A stretch of 64,000 bases of DNA from Ziziphus jujuba (Eukaryota > Streptophyta > Magnoliopsida > Rosales > Rhamnaceae): the NCBI RefSeq assembly GCF_031755915.1, contig NC_083386.1, positions 11,222,001 to 11,286,000 of the forward strand, in the 5' to 3' direction. Within the stretch, counting starts at the first letter, position 1, and every line of letters starts with the position of its first letter. This document shows positions 26,538 to 39,181 of the stretch, in pieces. Below the pieces are notes generated by a model. The model was not told the origin of the DNA. It did not search any database and saw only the letters and a program-made list of their open reading frames with translations. The translations under genes and the position numbers were made by a program.

Positions 26538-28006
26538 ATGGATCCAAATGTTGAAGATGGAAAAATTAATGAAGATTTGGAACTGGGTTGGGGAAAATCT
26601 TTACCGGTACCAAGTGTCCAAGAGATGGTGAAGAATGATTCTGAAAGTGTTCCTGAAAGATATATAAAAGAATACCAAGACAGGCCAACAGATTCCACCC
26701 TCTCTCCCCATATGTTCGACAATATCCCAGTCATAGATTTCTATTTGCTTGTTAGTGGAGATGGAGATGAGCTAAACAAGCTAGATTCTGCTTGCAAGGA
26801 GTGGGGTTTCTTCCAGGTATGTTATACATATTAATCTCACAAATTATTGCAAAATCTTCTATATTTGAAACTCTGCTATGATTAATTTTATATATGGTGT
26901 TTGGTTTTTTTTTGTTTTCCTAGCTAATAAACCATGGTGTGGAAGTAGAGGTTTTAAACAGTATGAAGGCTGCTGTGGCAGCATTTTTTGATCTCCCACT
27001 TGAAGAGAAAAAGAAGTATGCAATGGCTGAGAATGATATTCAAGGATTTGGCCAAGCATATGTGGTTTCAGAACATCAAAAGCTAGATTGGTGTGATCTT
27101 TCATTCTTGATAACTCAACCACCCGAACATCGAAACTTCAAGTACTGGCCCACCACATTACCAGGCTTCAAGTATGTTAGCTTCTTCATCTAGAGTATGA
27201 AATTTCTCTACTCTTAGTTCCTTTTTGAGGGCTGAAATCTATTTCTTACCCACAATTTGTTATGTTTTTAAAACAGAGAGGCAGTCGATGAATACTCGAA
27301 AGAAGTAGAGAAAGTGACTGTGGAGATCTGTGAATGTCTTTCACGATTGATGGGTTTGGATAAACATGGTTTGAAAAGGTTGCATGGAGTAATGAAACAA
27401 TCAATGAGACTGAACTACTATCCGCGGTGCTCCAGGCCTAACCTTGTTCTTGGTGTTAGTCCACATTCTGATGGAGGATCCATTACCTTTCTTCTGCAGG
27501 ATGATGAGATCACTGCTCTGCAGATCAAGTACAAGGAAAGATGGCTTCCCGTAAAGCCAATTCCAAATGCATTGGTCGTCAATGTCGGTGATGCTCTTGA
27601 GGTACTTTTAACCAAAAAGAGTTAAATGATCTTGAAGCCAATATTTTCCTAATTGAACCTTTTGTACTAGAAATATCTTTTCAGCGAGTACAAGCTTTTT
27701 CCTTTTTTTTTTTTTTTAATTTTTAAATTAAAGATTTTATGGTGGTTTTTCCAGGCTTGGAGCAATGGGGTTTACAGAAGCATTGAGCACAGAGCTGTCA
27801 CGAACACGAAAAAAGAAAGAATTTCCATTGCAACATTCGTACTTCCAGATGAGGAGGTTCAAATTGGTCCTGTGGAATCAATGATGGTTGATCGGCCAAG
27901 ACTGTACAGAAATGTTAAGTTTCTGGATTACCTTAAACACTTTTTAGACAAGAAAATGGATGGAAAATCTCACACCAGCTTTCTCAAGTTAGAAAAGGAC
28001 TTATGA
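26538..28006 (+). CDS. SRG1-like 2-oxoglutarate/Fe(II)-dependent dioxygenase, array copy 1
   Basis: Four exons (26538-26816, 26924-27171, 27277-27601, 27755-28006) give 367 residues, the usual size of the DOXC family that includes SRG1 and codeine O-demethylase. The N-terminal DIOX_N domain contains IPVIDF and the CKEWGFFQLINHGV motif, split by intron 1. The catalytic domain has Fe ligands His239, Asp241 and His296 and the 2-oxoglutarate motif Arg306-x-Ser308, all intact. Such cytosolic enzymes hydroxylate or demethylate specialised metabolites; the substrate cannot be told from sequence. The first 20 codons and the 5' flank resemble copy 2, whereas intron 1, the body and the 3' flank resemble copy 3, so it looks recombinant. 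Confidence 0.93.
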
Positions 28007-28604
28007 ATTCTGGTTGCTTTTTTTTTCTTCTTCCAACTTTCTGTCTAGTGCTAGTATGTAAACTATGGAGATAGAAGACATATTTAACAATAATAGAATG
28101 ATACATCATATAATGTTATTATTTTCTGCCTTTTGAAACTAATTGCTGATCAATCAAATTACAGGCAACAAATAAAAAAATGGACAATAGCCCATTCTAA
28201 ACCCTCCCTGGTTGATTTCAGGTTTAAAATTAAATTTCTCCAGAGTACTCCAATATGGAAACCTGATGCTTCATATTTCTGTACCCGAGGGATTATATAA
28301 TTTACTTGTTCATGTCTTAAGTTGTATCAAGTAGTATTGATCAGGGTTTGATCATAACAAACTAATGGCAAAGCTATTGTTTTCTTATACAATAAATCTA
28401 AATGTAAATCATGGTACCCAGTTCAAAAGGTAGTATTGATTATGACAAGAAGTTCTATACTGAATCTTGAATCATCCATATTCTTTCTTCAAAAGCCTAT
28501 TTCTACTTCTTAATGTTGGATCCACCAATATAATGGCTATATAATTGTGAATAATTCAAAATATATTTTGCATTTTCCATAAAATAGATTAACTTTTGAT
28601 TCTT
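28007..28604. other. 3' flank of copy 1 and truncated array module
   Basis: The first part (to about 28215) is the 3' untranslated and flanking DNA shared with copy 3. From about 28260 comes the recurring array module, which stops abruptly at GATTCTTG and is fused to thaumatin exon 2 at 28605. The junction marks an old recombination point. Confidence 0.6.
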
Positions 28605-29039
28605 GGACCTAACTAATTATAGTGAACGACTGCAAAGAAAGCATATGGCCAGGAATCCTCGGCTCCACCGGCCACCAAACTCCACTAGATGGTGGTTTCC
28701 ATCTCTACAGCGGCAAACAAGTCTCACTCCAACTTCCCAAGAACTGGTCCGAAAGAATTTGGGGAAGACAAGATTGCTGCTTCAACCAAAAAACAGGGAA
28801 AGGGTAGTGCCTAACCGGAGACTGCGCGGGACTTCTCCACTGCAGAGGAATCGGAGGGGTTCCGCCTGCGACGGTGGTGGAGATGACGCTGGGAACATCG
28901 AAATCGTCCCTGTATTACAACGACCTGAGTTTGGTGGATGGGTTCAACGTTCTGGTGTAGATGTCGTCAATCGGCGGCAGAGATGGGTGCGGAATGGCGG
29001 CGTGTGAGGCCGATGTGAACAAGTGTTGTCCGTCGGCGC
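28605..29039 (+). pseudogene. Thaumatin-like pseudogene, 5' fragment (exon 2 only)
   Basis: Near-identical in order to exon 2 of the gene at 24732-25408 but without exon 1, so it has no signal peptide, start codon or promoter of its own. The homology begins directly next to the truncated array module. In-frame stops lie at 28805-28807 (a Ser codon in the intact gene) and 28958-28960 (also a Ser codon). The fragment ends at the copia insertion, after GGCGC (29035-29039), and continues at 35069. It was probably inactive before the retrotransposon arrived, but the order of events is inference. Confidence 0.9.
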
Positions 29040-29432
29040 TAATAGAAAATTTAGAACATGATTTGTGAAATAACGGTGCTAGATGAAACTGCTTGGTTGG
29101 CAGGAAAACTAAAGAATTGCTTGGAAATCAAGAAAATCATAATGAAAAATAAAGAGAGCTCAAGAGCATTTCTATTTCATTAATCATAATAGAAGAATTA
29201 CACCAACTATCTTGTATTTATACAGAAAAGAAAACGAACTAATAACAAAATATATGCAACTGTCATATGATTGGCCAGCATTGAGTTGCACGGATTGATG
29301 AGTTGGCAAGACTGCTAACTGTCAACCTTTTATCAATAAGAAGATGAGCTGTCATAACTGCATGCATGACTTAGTTGAGCCCCTTGTAAGAGTCAGTTAA
29401 GCTGAAACAGGCTTCTAGAAGAATCTCTAACA
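29040..29432 (-). repeat. Copia 3' LTR
   Basis: Left-hand copy of the repeat, which is the 3' LTR because the element reads on the minus strand. It is nearly identical to 34681-35068 and carries five extra bases (AGAAA, near 29225) relative to it. Confidence 0.95.
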
Positions 29433-29440
29433 CCCCCCCA
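29433..29440 (-). other. Copia polypurine tract
   Basis: TGGGGGGG on the minus strand abuts the 3' LTR, where plus-strand DNA synthesis is primed in LTR elements. Position and G-run fit; the tract is short. Confidence 0.75.
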
Positions 29441-29509
29441 CAAACAAGGGGCTACTGTAATAAACTCAAACTAATAGTAGACTTTTGTTTGATACTGAAG
29501 AACGTAAGC

Positions 29510-31002
29510 TTAAGCTGAAACATCTTGAATTTGAGCTACTTGTAATTTTGATCTGAGAAAGTAAAAACAAGATGTGCCTAAAGGCTTGGTGAAAATATCT
29601 GCTAATTGTTCAGCAGTAGGAACATACCTGATTTCAAGCAACTGTCTTACCACTCTTTCTCGAACATAATGCACATCAACTTCAATATGTTTTGTACGAA
29701 AATGGTAGACAGGATTGTAGGCTAAAGCTAGTGCTCCCAAATTGTCTGACCATACAATAGGTGTCTGTAAACTTAGTTGTAGCTCTTTAGACAACTCAGA
29801 CAGCCAACTAAGCTCAATAGAAATATTTGCTAAGGCACGATATTCAGCCTCTGTACTGGATCGAGCAACAATAGACTGTTTCTTTGAGCTCCAAGAAATT
29901 AAATTTGGACCAAGAAAAATACAAAAGCCACTACATGACCTTCTATCATCTGGATAGCTTGCCCTGTCACTATCAGTGAAGCCATGAAAAACAAATTTTT
30001 GAGGAGCAGGAATACTAAAACGCAGACCACAATGAATGGTTCCACTCAAATATCTTAGTAATCTCTTACATGCTTCCCAATGACTAGTTTTTGGAGTGTG
30101 AACAAACTGACACAATTTGTTCACAGAAAATGTGATCTCAGGTGTGTAATAGTCAAATATTGCAAAGCACTCACTATACTTCTATATTCTTCAGGATTGG
30201 TAAGTAAATCCCCTTCATGACAGGAAAGTTGCTTACCTGCAATCATGGGTGTGGAACAACTTTTGGCAGCTTGCATTTTGGTTTTGCTCAACAAATCCTT
30301 GATATACTTGGTCTGTGAAAGATACATTCCAGTAGCAGATCTTTGAACTTCTATGCCTAAGAAGTAATGTAATTTTCCAAGATCTTTTAGAGAAAAATCT
30401 TTATTTAAACTGAAAACAAGTTCTGTGATGTACCTTGAACTTGATCCCGTGCTAATGATGTCATCGACATAAACCAGCAACAGAATATGCACACTCGAAT
30501 TCTTTAAAATAAAAAGAGATGAATCAGCAACTGAGACAGTGAAGCCTCCCTATAGTAAAGCAGTCTTCAGTTTATCAAACCAAGCTCTAGGAGCTTGTTT
30601 CAATCCGTAAATAGCCTTGTGCAGCTGACACATATGTGTAGGAAAAAGAAGATTGATATAGCCTTCAGGTTGACTCATTTACACATTTTCAAGTAAATCT
30701 CCATTTAAAAATGAATTATTGAAATCAATTTGCTTGACAGGCCAATGATAAGCTAAAGCTAAAGTAAGAATTAATCGAACAGTTGTAGGCTTCACCACAG
30801 GACTAAATATTTCAAAGAAGTCAAAACCAGGTTGTTGGTGAAAACCTTTAGCAACAAGTCTAGCCTTGTGCCTTTGTATAGACCCATCTGCATTATACTT
30901 CACGTTGAAAACCCATTTATTACCAACAATGGTCATTTTAGGTGTTGCAGGTACTAAGCTCCAAGTCTTGCTTCTTTGCAATGCTTCATACTCACTGTCC
31001 AT
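29510..31002 (-). pseudogene. Copia reverse transcriptase and RNase H region (broken)
   Basis: The reverse transcriptase (about 30121-31002) shows the copia landmarks NKWVFNVKYNADGS, HKARLVAKGF, IDFNNSFLNGDL and YVDDII (catalytic Asp pair). The RNase H (29510-30120) shows FTDSDRAS, SSTEAEYRAL and the closing EQLADIFTKPL. Stops interrupt it at about 30676 and 30553, and a one-base loss near 30138 shifts the frame between the two domains. No functional polyprotein can be made from this copy. Confidence 0.92.
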
Positions 31003-31639
31003 AGCTGCTTTCCATTCAGGAATTTTAAGAGCTTGTTTAACTGTTTGTGGTAACTCTTGAATAGAACAATTTTGTGTATCAGATTCTTTTAAAACACCTT
31101 GGCATTAAGTAAGAAAATTTTTGGCTTTACTTATGCCACTTTTTGATAGTGTTTGCATAGGATGAGTATTTTGAGCAGCAGATGATTTTAAATGAAGTTC
31201 TTGTGCAGATATAGGAATAAATGAATTTTGAGAATGCTTCACTATAGAAGTAGGCATTTCTAACCTGTCAACACTTAAGACACCCAAGGTTGTAGTATTT
31301 GTGTCCTTAGAGGTTGAAGCAGGAATTGTAAAAAGTTCTACTGCTGTATCTGAGCAAGGTATGTGTAAAGTAGACTCTGAACTAGGCTCTGTAGAAATTC
31401 CCTCAGTAGTTCCCTGATCAGGTCTTGTATCATTACTAGCAATATCAACAGTTCCATTGTGTGTTGACTTATTTAGAACAATATAAAAAGGATTAGTAGA
31501 CCATGTTGAGTTTTGAGTTGCAGCAACACTAGATATACCACCAGTCGAAGCTGAGGAAGAAAATCCATGTGCAAAAGGAAATTCTTTTTCATTAAATTCA
31601 ACACTTTTAGCAATAAACTCTTCCTTTTGAATCTAGGCA

Positions 31640-32430
31640 CTTGTATCCTTTATGTTCTAGACTATATCTAATAAACACACATTTAGTTGTATGAAAACTG
31701 AGTTTTTGAGAGTAGTATGGTCTAAGATAAGGGTAACAAGCACAACCAAACACGTTGAGGAAAGAGTAATCTGGAACTTTGTCATATAGCCTTTGAAAAG
31801 GACTACTGAAGTTAAGTACTGCTGTTGGTAACCGATTGATAAGAAAAATCGCTGACTGAAAGGCCTCCCACTAGAATTGTAATGACATGTGTGCTTGAGC
31901 AATCAAACATAATCCAACTTCAACAATATGTCGATGCTTCCTCTCTGCTCTTCCATTTTGAGCATGCATATAAGGACAAGGGTGTCTTATACTAATTCCA
32001 TGTTGCTTCAAATAGGGAAGAAAACTTCTGTACTCACCTCCCCAGTCTGTTTGCAGACATTTAAGTAGAGACCCCGTGCTTCTTTCAATCATTTTATGAA
32101 AGTTAATAAAAACAGTGAGAGCTTTACTCTTAGTCTTCAATGGATAAATCCAGGTATACCGAGTGAAGTCATCAATAAAATGAATATAATAACGATACCC
32201 TTCCTTTGATAAAGTTGGTGCTGGTCCCCAAAGATCTTAATGAACCAACTCAAGAGGTTGTTTAGTTTTGTTGACTGAATAAGGAAAACTTTGTAGACGT
32301 TGTTTGCCAAATTTAAAAGCTTCACAAAATAAGAGACTATCTTTATTAGCATTCTAAGATTGTTTACAAAACTGTAAGACTTTATGTAAAATAGGAAAAG
32401 ATACATGTCCAAGTCTCTGATGTAAAATGT
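31640..32430 (-). pseudogene. Copia integrase region (broken)
   Basis: HQRLGHVSF at the right-hand (upstream) end corresponds to the GAG pre-integrase zinc-binding segment. The rve core follows with FIDDFTRYTW, the LQTDWGGEY segment and the NGRAERKHRHIVE segment, which hold the catalytic Asp, Asp and Glu. At least three stops interrupt the frame (near 32355, 32238 and 31871). The family assignment is clear and the function is lost. Confidence 0.9.
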
Positions 32431-33058
32431 TCACATCAGTTCCTATGTTTTGCTTAGGAGAGGAAATCTTTGTATCACTAATATCAACATCTTTCTCAGC
32501 ATCTATAGTGTCAGATACACTATCAGTTTCTGTATTGACTGAAATAGTTCCAGCAAACTCTTCAAGATTGACATCAAAAACCACACCAAATAGTACAAAT
32601 GCATTATAAAATTGTTGTGGTACATTATTAACAAAAACAGGTGTTTGAGACAACTGCAGTGATTCAGCTTCATTTGTTGCAGCTACAATTTCAGCAATAT
32701 GTGGTCTACTCAAATCATGTTGGGAGAAGTCACTTTCTGCTACTGTAGTTCCGTGCACTAGTTGCAATACATCCAGCTTGTAAAGTCCACCTTCAAATGT
32801 GCCTCTCAAAAAGGATACTCCCAACTACGTATCCTTGATTAGGCAGTAGTTAGAATGAAACTCAATGATGACAGAATTATCTTGAGTTAATCTTGAGACA
32901 CTAATCAATTTCTTAGAGATATAAGGAACTACAAGAACATATTTTAGTATCAATTGAGAAGAAGAATAGCAAGATATTGTAGTATATCCAATACCAACAA
33001 TCATTAATCCTTGACCATTCCTAACAAGTAATTGACTTTTACCATTGTACTCAGCATA

Positions 33059-34660
33059 TTACACCAAGCCATTGCCATCATTGACCACATGGTTTATGGC
33101 ACTACTGTCTAGGTACCAGTTTGGATCTCCAATAGTTATAGGGGTAGTTATGTTGGCAGCAATGGAATTCTGAGGTAAAGATGGCATACCAGCAACAGAA
33201 GCTTGATACTGAGAAAACTGATTTACTGGCAGACCAAAACTAATAGTTAAGTTGTGTCCAGGCTGATAAAGTTGTTGAAAAGGAGGTGAGGCAATTTGAC
33301 TATTAACGTTTGCACTGCCATGAGTAAAGACAGATGCACCAGGAGCTGAATTATGTAGAATCTGACTTGAAGGAAAATGTGGGACTCCAGACAATGGAAC
33401 TAAAGTATTGATCTGTGAAGAACCAAAAGATGCTGGAAAGTATGTCACATTTGCAACAGGTGACTGAACTCTGTTTTGATGACCAAAAACTGGAGTAACG
33501 GGTCTTCCAAAGGATGTTCCTGTGTTATAATAACAGGTTGTTCCTATGTGACCTAGCATTCCACAGATTTGACACTGAGGCCTACTCCTACCCCTTCGTC
33601 CTCTTCCTCGAAAGAACTGTGTTCTAAAATTCTGTGTGTAACCAGTGTGTCTATTATATGCAGATCTTTCTTGATCAATCATTTTGACATTTCTAAAATT
33701 TTCACCTCTTCCATAGTGTCTATATCCTTCATTTTTGGAATTTTCACCTCTTTCATAATTTCTATACCCTTCATAACTCTTGTCACCAGTTGAATTTCTC
33801 TCAATTTCAAGTTTTTCAAAATTTTCACCAACAGAGGACACATTTGCAGCAACATTATTGCAAGAAAAAGGTATTTCATTGCCAGAACCAAAATTATTAT
33901 TATGCAATACAACATCAAATGTATGTCCAACATTAACATAAGGTTTAGCATGTATTTAGTTAGTAGATATATCACCCAGAGTAAAAGAAGCTATTGAATG
34001 TATCTGTTCAAGTTTAGATTCAAAAGCAAGTAAGTGATTTTGTATCTCTTCTACTGTATATTGTTCAGGCCTGATTCCAAGAATTGTTGAGATAGGCTCA
34101 TAATCAGTGCCTAGAGCTCCAAGAATATATGTCACAAGATCAGTCTCAGAAGCATTATCTCCAGCAGCAATCAAGTTATTCATCAAATCTTTCATTTTTA
34201 ATACCAAAGCATCGATTGATAGATTTCCTTTCTTAGTATTTTGTAGTAATTTTCTATAATGTAGAATTCGACTCTGTGATTTGGCTGCATACCTATTCTC
34301 AATTGCATTCCAAAGCTTGTAGGTTGAATCTTTATCGATGAAATGGCCAAAAATCTCAGGAGAAATTGTTCCTTTCAACCATCCGACTAAGAATTGGTCT
34401 TGAATGTACCAATTCTCTTTAACTTGAATGAAATCCCTAAGATTTGAGCCTAGATTTTCAGCATCAGCTTCTGAGCTAAGAGCTCGTTTTTCTTCATTGA
34501 CCAAGTTTTCAAAGGATGAAAATTCCAGAAACTTGATAAATTTGTGACCTCTGATAACTGGCAAGACCTGTGACCTCCATATGAAGTAATTGTTGTCATC
34601 AAGCTTGATTTGATTACTAGGAAAGGGAGACACCATTAGAATCGGGTTGTGCTCAGCCAT
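33059..34660 (-). pseudogene. Copia gag and protease region (broken)
   Basis: The frame starts at the methionine at 34660 (MAEHNPIL), just after the primer-binding site. The UBN2-type gag core (LWNAIENRYAAKSQSR, YILGALGTDYEPIST) runs to a TAA at 33956-33958. The same frame then continues through an Arg/Asn-rich part to a CCHC zinc knuckle (CQICGMLGHIGTTC, about 33536-33577) and the protease site WYLDSSAINHV (about 33090-33125). It then ends at a second TAA at 33059. Apart from the stops the frame is well kept. Confidence 0.9.
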
Positions 34661-34668
34661 AGACCGAG

Positions 34669-34680
34669 GCTCTAATACCA
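34669..34680 (-). other. Copia primer-binding site
   Basis: TGGTATTAGAGC on the minus strand, directly next to the 5' LTR, matches the initiator-methionine tRNA 3' end used by plant Ty1/copia elements (usually TGGTATCAGAGC) with one mismatch. Confidence 0.9.
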
Positions 34681-35068
34681 TAATAGAAAATTTAGAACGT
34701 GATTTGTGAAATAACGGTGCTAGATGAAACTGCTTGGTTGGCAGGAAAACTAAAGAATTGGTTGGAAATCAAGAAAATCAAAAAGACAAGTAAAGAGAGC
34801 TCAAGAGCATTTCTATTTCATTAATCATAATAGAAGAATTACACCAACTGTCTTGTATTTATATAGAAAACGAACTAATAACAAAATATATGCAACTGTC
34901 ATATGATTGGCCAGCATTGAGTTGCACGGATTGATGAGTTAGCAAGACTGCTAACTGTTAACCTTTTATCAATAAGAAGATGAGCTGTCATAACTGCATG
35001 CATGATTTAGTTGAGCCACTTGTAAGAGTCAGTTAAGCTGAAACAGGCTTCTAGAAGAATCTCTAACA
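34681..35068 (-). repeat. Copia 5' LTR
   Basis: Right-hand repeat, the 5' LTR for the minus-strand element. It matches 29040-29432 apart from scattered substitutions and one 5-bp gap. Confidence 0.95.
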
Positions 35069-35318
35069 GGCGCTGGAGGTGAGGAGAGGAGGGAAGGTGG
35101 TGGGATGCAAAAGTGCTTGTTTGGCTGCCAAATCCGACAAGTATTGCTGTACGGGACAGCTTGCGAGTCCCAGAGTTGTAAACCGATTGTGTTTTCGCGA
35201 GTGTTCAAGGCAATTTGTCCAAGGGCTTATAGTTATGCTTATGAGTTATGATGATTCTACCAGTCTTAAGGTTTGTAAAGCTCCTCGCTATGTTATTACC
35301 TTTTGCCCTTCTAACTAA
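35069..35318 (+). pseudogene. Thaumatin-like pseudogene, 3' fragment
   Basis: Continues the exon-2 copy after the copia insertion, starting in the second copy of the GGCGC target duplication. It matches the end of the intact gene ([35 protein letters not shown]). One base is lost at about 35168 (AGTCCCAGAG versus AGCCGGCAGAG) and seven are gained near 35240-35250, so the frame is broken again. The 3' flank matches that of the intact gene. Confidence 0.9.
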
Positions 35319-36761
35319 AAAAACAGAAGGCTCCAAAATCAGTGTGTATTTTGATCTTAGTATTGCATTTTCATTGCTACATATTAAGTTTCTTCTTTTT
35401 CTTTTTTTCTTTTTTTTTTTAATTTTCAGGTCAAATTTAGATTCTTTTGGATATGGAAACTTTTTAAGTTTAAATTTTCTTTGTTTATGGGATTAATATA
35501 AATTTTATTACACATGTATTTAAGTAGTGTTGATCATGGTCTATTTCCTAATGACTAGTGGATACGCAGCTACTGTTTTCTTGTATGATGAAATTGAGTT
35601 TGAAAATTTGAATCCTCGGTTCAAAATGAAAAAGTAGGATTGATTATGACTGCTCCTCTGTTGAATCTTGAACTGAGTGTCCATTTGGTACATGGTATAG
35701 TGATAAAAGTATAGTTTTTTGTTTATAGAATTTTGTACAATAATTGTTTTTGAAATATAGTTTTAATTAAAAAGTTAATAAATATTTATTTGTAAATAAA
35801 AAATTAAAAAATAAATTTTTTGAAAAAAATTTAAAAATTTATCTTTTCTAAAGTAATTTTTAAAATCTATTTTTTTATCAATAAATATTTGTTAATTTTT
35901 ATCAAACAATTTTATTTTTTTGATAAAAAAATAAATTTAGCTATCAATATCAATTGGAGCTTTTGGACCGAAAGAAACTATGCAAGAATCATCCATGTTC
36001 TTTTTTTTCTTTTCCTTTTTTTTTTTTCTAAAAAGAATTTATTTTCTGTTTAATTTTAGATCCAACCAAAAAATGGTTATAATAATTGTGAATATTCTAA
36101 CATATGGTTTCCATATTTCCCTTAAATTATATTCACACCTCTCTTGTTGATTATTGAAATGATGTTTTAACAATTTTTCAGTACTTGTCACCATCACAAT
36201 AATACCATAATTAACAAATAGTCCCCCCCCCAAAAAAAAAAAAAAAAAAAAGGTTAGTTACAGTAGAAATAATGATTCCATAGTGATAAGAACAAAAAAT
36301 ATTCTTATAGCAATTCCATGACCTATTCTGATATGACCAAAAAAAAAGGAATCTCTAATATATAATTGTATTATTCTTTTATAATAATATATATATATAT
36401 ATATATATTTTGTCGCTATGCAGCAACGAGCAAGTGAACACTCAACTACCACTGGGGCCCAGCCACACTAGCCAAAAAAAAATACCCATAAAAAAAGCAA
36501 GTGAACACTCCATCGTTTTCCACCATTAAAACAACGAATTATGATATTTAACACCAACTTGTATGTGTATATATATATATATATATATATAAATATATAG
36601 CAAAGCAAAAATCCAAATGTGTGTCAAAAGGTATCTTTCAAGAGGAGGAAGAAAAAAATCACTTAATTAGAATGTAATCGACATAATTAAGCTCCTTCTT
36701 ACATTGTCTGTGTGTGATTATATATCTGAACTTGGAAAGGATACCAAGCATGAGCAAACTA
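35319..36761. other. Spacer with array module and leader of dioxygenase copy 2
   Basis: The 3' flank and module (about 35440-36220) match 25420-26000, with an extra A/T-rich insertion at about 35690-35975. A C run followed by an A run lies at 36224-36251. From 36270 the sequence matches the promoter and leader region of copy 1, including a TA repeat at about 36568-36590. Confidence 0.6.
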
Positions 36762-38243
36762 ATGGATCCAAATATTGAAGATAGAAACATGAATGCAGAA
36801 AAGGAATTGGGTTGGGGGAAATCTTTACCGGTACCAAGTGTCCAAGAGATGGTGAAGAATGATTCTGAGGGTGTTCCTGAAAGGTATATAAAAGAATACC
36901 AAGACTGGCCAATAGATTCCACCTTCTCCCCCAATATGTTCGACAATATCCCAGTCATAAATTTCGCGCTGCTTGTTAGTGGAGATGGAGATGAGCTAAA
37001 CAAGCTAGATTCTGCTTGCAAGGAGTGGGGTTTCTTCCAGGTATATTATATAATATTGATCTCACAAATTATTGCAAAATCTTCTATATTTGAAACTCTG
37101 CTATGATTAATTTTATAAATGGTGTTTGGTTTTTTGCCTTTTACTAGCTGATAAACCATGGTGTGGAAGTAGAGGTTTTAAGCAATATGAAGGCCGCTGT
37201 GGCAGCATTTTTTTATCTCCCACTTGAAGACAAAAAAAATTATGCAATGGCTGAGAATGATATTCAAGGATATGGCCAAGTACATGTGGTTTCAGAACAT
37301 CAAAAGCTAGATTGGTGTGATATGTCATTCTTGATAACTCAACCACCCGAATATCGAAACTTCAAGTTCTGGCCCACCACATTACCAGGCTTCAAGTATG
37401 TTAAGCTTCTTCATTTAGACTATGAAATTTCTCTATCTTAGTTCCTTTTTGAGGGCTGAAATCTATTTCTTACCCACAATTTGTTATGTTCTTAAAACAG
37501 AGAGGCAGTCGATGAATACTCGAAAGAAGTAGAGAAAGTGTCTGTGGAGATCTGTGAATGTCTTTCACGATTGATGGGTTTGGATAAACATGGTTTGAAA
37601 AGGTTGCATGGAGTAATGAAACAATCAATGAGACTGAACTACTATCCGCGGTGCTCCAGGCCTGACCTTGTTCTTGGTGTTAGTCCACATTCTGATGGAG
37701 GATCAATTACCTTTCTTCTGCAGGATGATGAGATCACTGCTCTGCAAATCAAGTACAAGGAAAGATGGCTTCCCGTAAAGCCAATTCCAAATGCATTGGT
37801 CGTCAATGTCGGTGATGCTCTTGAGGTACTTTTACTCAAAAAGAGTTAAACGAACTTGAAGCCAATATTTTCCTAATTGAACCTTTTGTACTAGAAATGT
37901 CTTTTCAGCGAGTACAAGCTTTTTCCTTTTTTTTTTTATTGAAAAAAAAAAAAAAAAAAAAAAGGCTAAAGATTTTATGGTGGTTTTTCAGGCTTGGAGC
38001 AATGGGGTTTACAGGAGCATTGAGCACAGAGCTGTCACGAATACCAAAAAAGAAAGAATTTCCATTGCAACATTCGTACTTCCAGATGAGGGGGCTCAAA
38101 TTGGTCCTGTGGAATCAATGATGGTTGATCGGCCAAGACTGTACAGAAATGTTAAGTTTCTGGATTACCTTAAACAGTTGTTAGACAAGAAATTGGATGG
38201 AAAATCTCACACCAGCTTTCTCAAGTTAGAAAAGGAGTTATGA
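36762..38243 (+). CDS. SRG1-like 2-oxoglutarate/Fe(II)-dependent dioxygenase, array copy 2
   Basis: Exons 36762-37040, 37148-37395, 37501-37825 and 37992-38243 give 367 residues with the same intron positions as copy 1. Fe ligands (HSD in exon 3, EHRA in exon 4) and the RISIATF motif are intact. Exon 2 has private changes (FYLPLEDKKNY, QVHVVSEH, NFKFW) absent from copies 1 and 3. An in-frame ATG four codons upstream (36750) could also start translation; copy 1 lacks it, so 36762 was chosen as the shared start. Substrate unknown. Its 3' flank lacks about 200 bp present after copies 1 and 3. Confidence 0.92.
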
Positions 38244-39181
38244 ATTGTGGTTGCTTTTTTTTCATTTTCCTACTTTGTGTCTAGTGCTAATTTCTCTGGA
38301 GTACTCCAATATGGAAACTTGATGTTTAAAATTTCTCTGTTTGAGGGATTATATAATTTACTTGTTCATGTCTTAAGTTGTATTACGTAGTATTGATCAA
38401 GGTTTGATATAACAACCTAATGGCAAAGCTATTGTTTTCTTATACGATAAATTTAAATGCAAATCATGGTAACCTAGGTTAAAAGGTAGTATTGATTATG
38501 ACAAGAAGTTTTTTACTGAATCTCGAATCATCCATTCTTTCTTGAAAAGCCTATTTTCACTTTTTAATGTTGGATCCACCAATATAATGGCTATATAACT
38601 GTGTATAATCTAAAATATATTTTCCATTTTCCATAAAATAGCCTAACTTCCCCTGTTTGATTCTTGAAATGATGCTTTAACAATTGTTAAGCATTTGTCT
38701 TCATCAAAACTTAGGAGACCATAATTAACAAAGTTTCTTACAAAAAAGTAAGTCTGAAGGGAAATACTTCAATACACCCAGTGTATACATCATTTCTCTC
38801 TCATTGTGTGGAGCTCATCCTATCTGAGATAAAGGGTGTATACACCTAGAGTGAAGAATATTTCAAGTTTCAATTGTATTAAGGTGTCATACAAATAAAA
38901 AAACACTTCAATACTCTGTGTGTATACACTCGTATAGAACCCACATCCTATGTGAAAGAGAGGGTATATACATCTGAAATATTAAAGAATCTCTCCATAG
39001 AGTTATAAGCACAGAAAAATTGTTATAGCAACTCCATGATCTATTCTAATCTGACCAGTAAAAGCAAAACTCTGATATATATTAGGGTTAAATTCATAAA
39101 CACCCATCCAGACTTGGTATGATTCCATATTAGACCCCATGATTCTAAAAGTATCACAAATAGCCCTTACCTTTAATGAAA
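38244..39181. other. 3' flank of copy 2, array module and Mutator-like target site
   Basis: The recurring module runs at about 38310-38740. A tract at about 38760-38990 holds two diverged repeats of a phrase containing GTGTATACA. From 39010 the sequence matches the region before copy 4 (44275 on) up to the 9-bp target TTAATGAAA (39173-39181), where the 2.6-kb element is inserted. Confidence 0.6.

Larger units (their letters stand above)
29040..35068 (-). mobile_element. Ty1/copia LTR retrotransposon, degenerate, inserted in the thaumatin-like pseudogene
   Basis: A 6.0-kb element read on the minus strand. It is bounded by long terminal repeats (29040-29432 and 34681-35068) that begin TGTTAGAG and end TATTA in the element's direction. 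The 5-bp target duplication GGCGC is at 29035-29039 and 35069-35073. The internal order gag, protease, integrase, reverse transcriptase, RNase H is that of Ty1/copia. Primer-binding site and polypurine tract are in place. Several in-frame stops (for example at 33956, 33059, 32825 and 32222-32240) and a frameshift near 30138 make it non-autonomous. The LTRs differ by about a dozen substitutions and a 5-bp indel by eye, so the insertion is not very recent. Confidence 0.96.
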
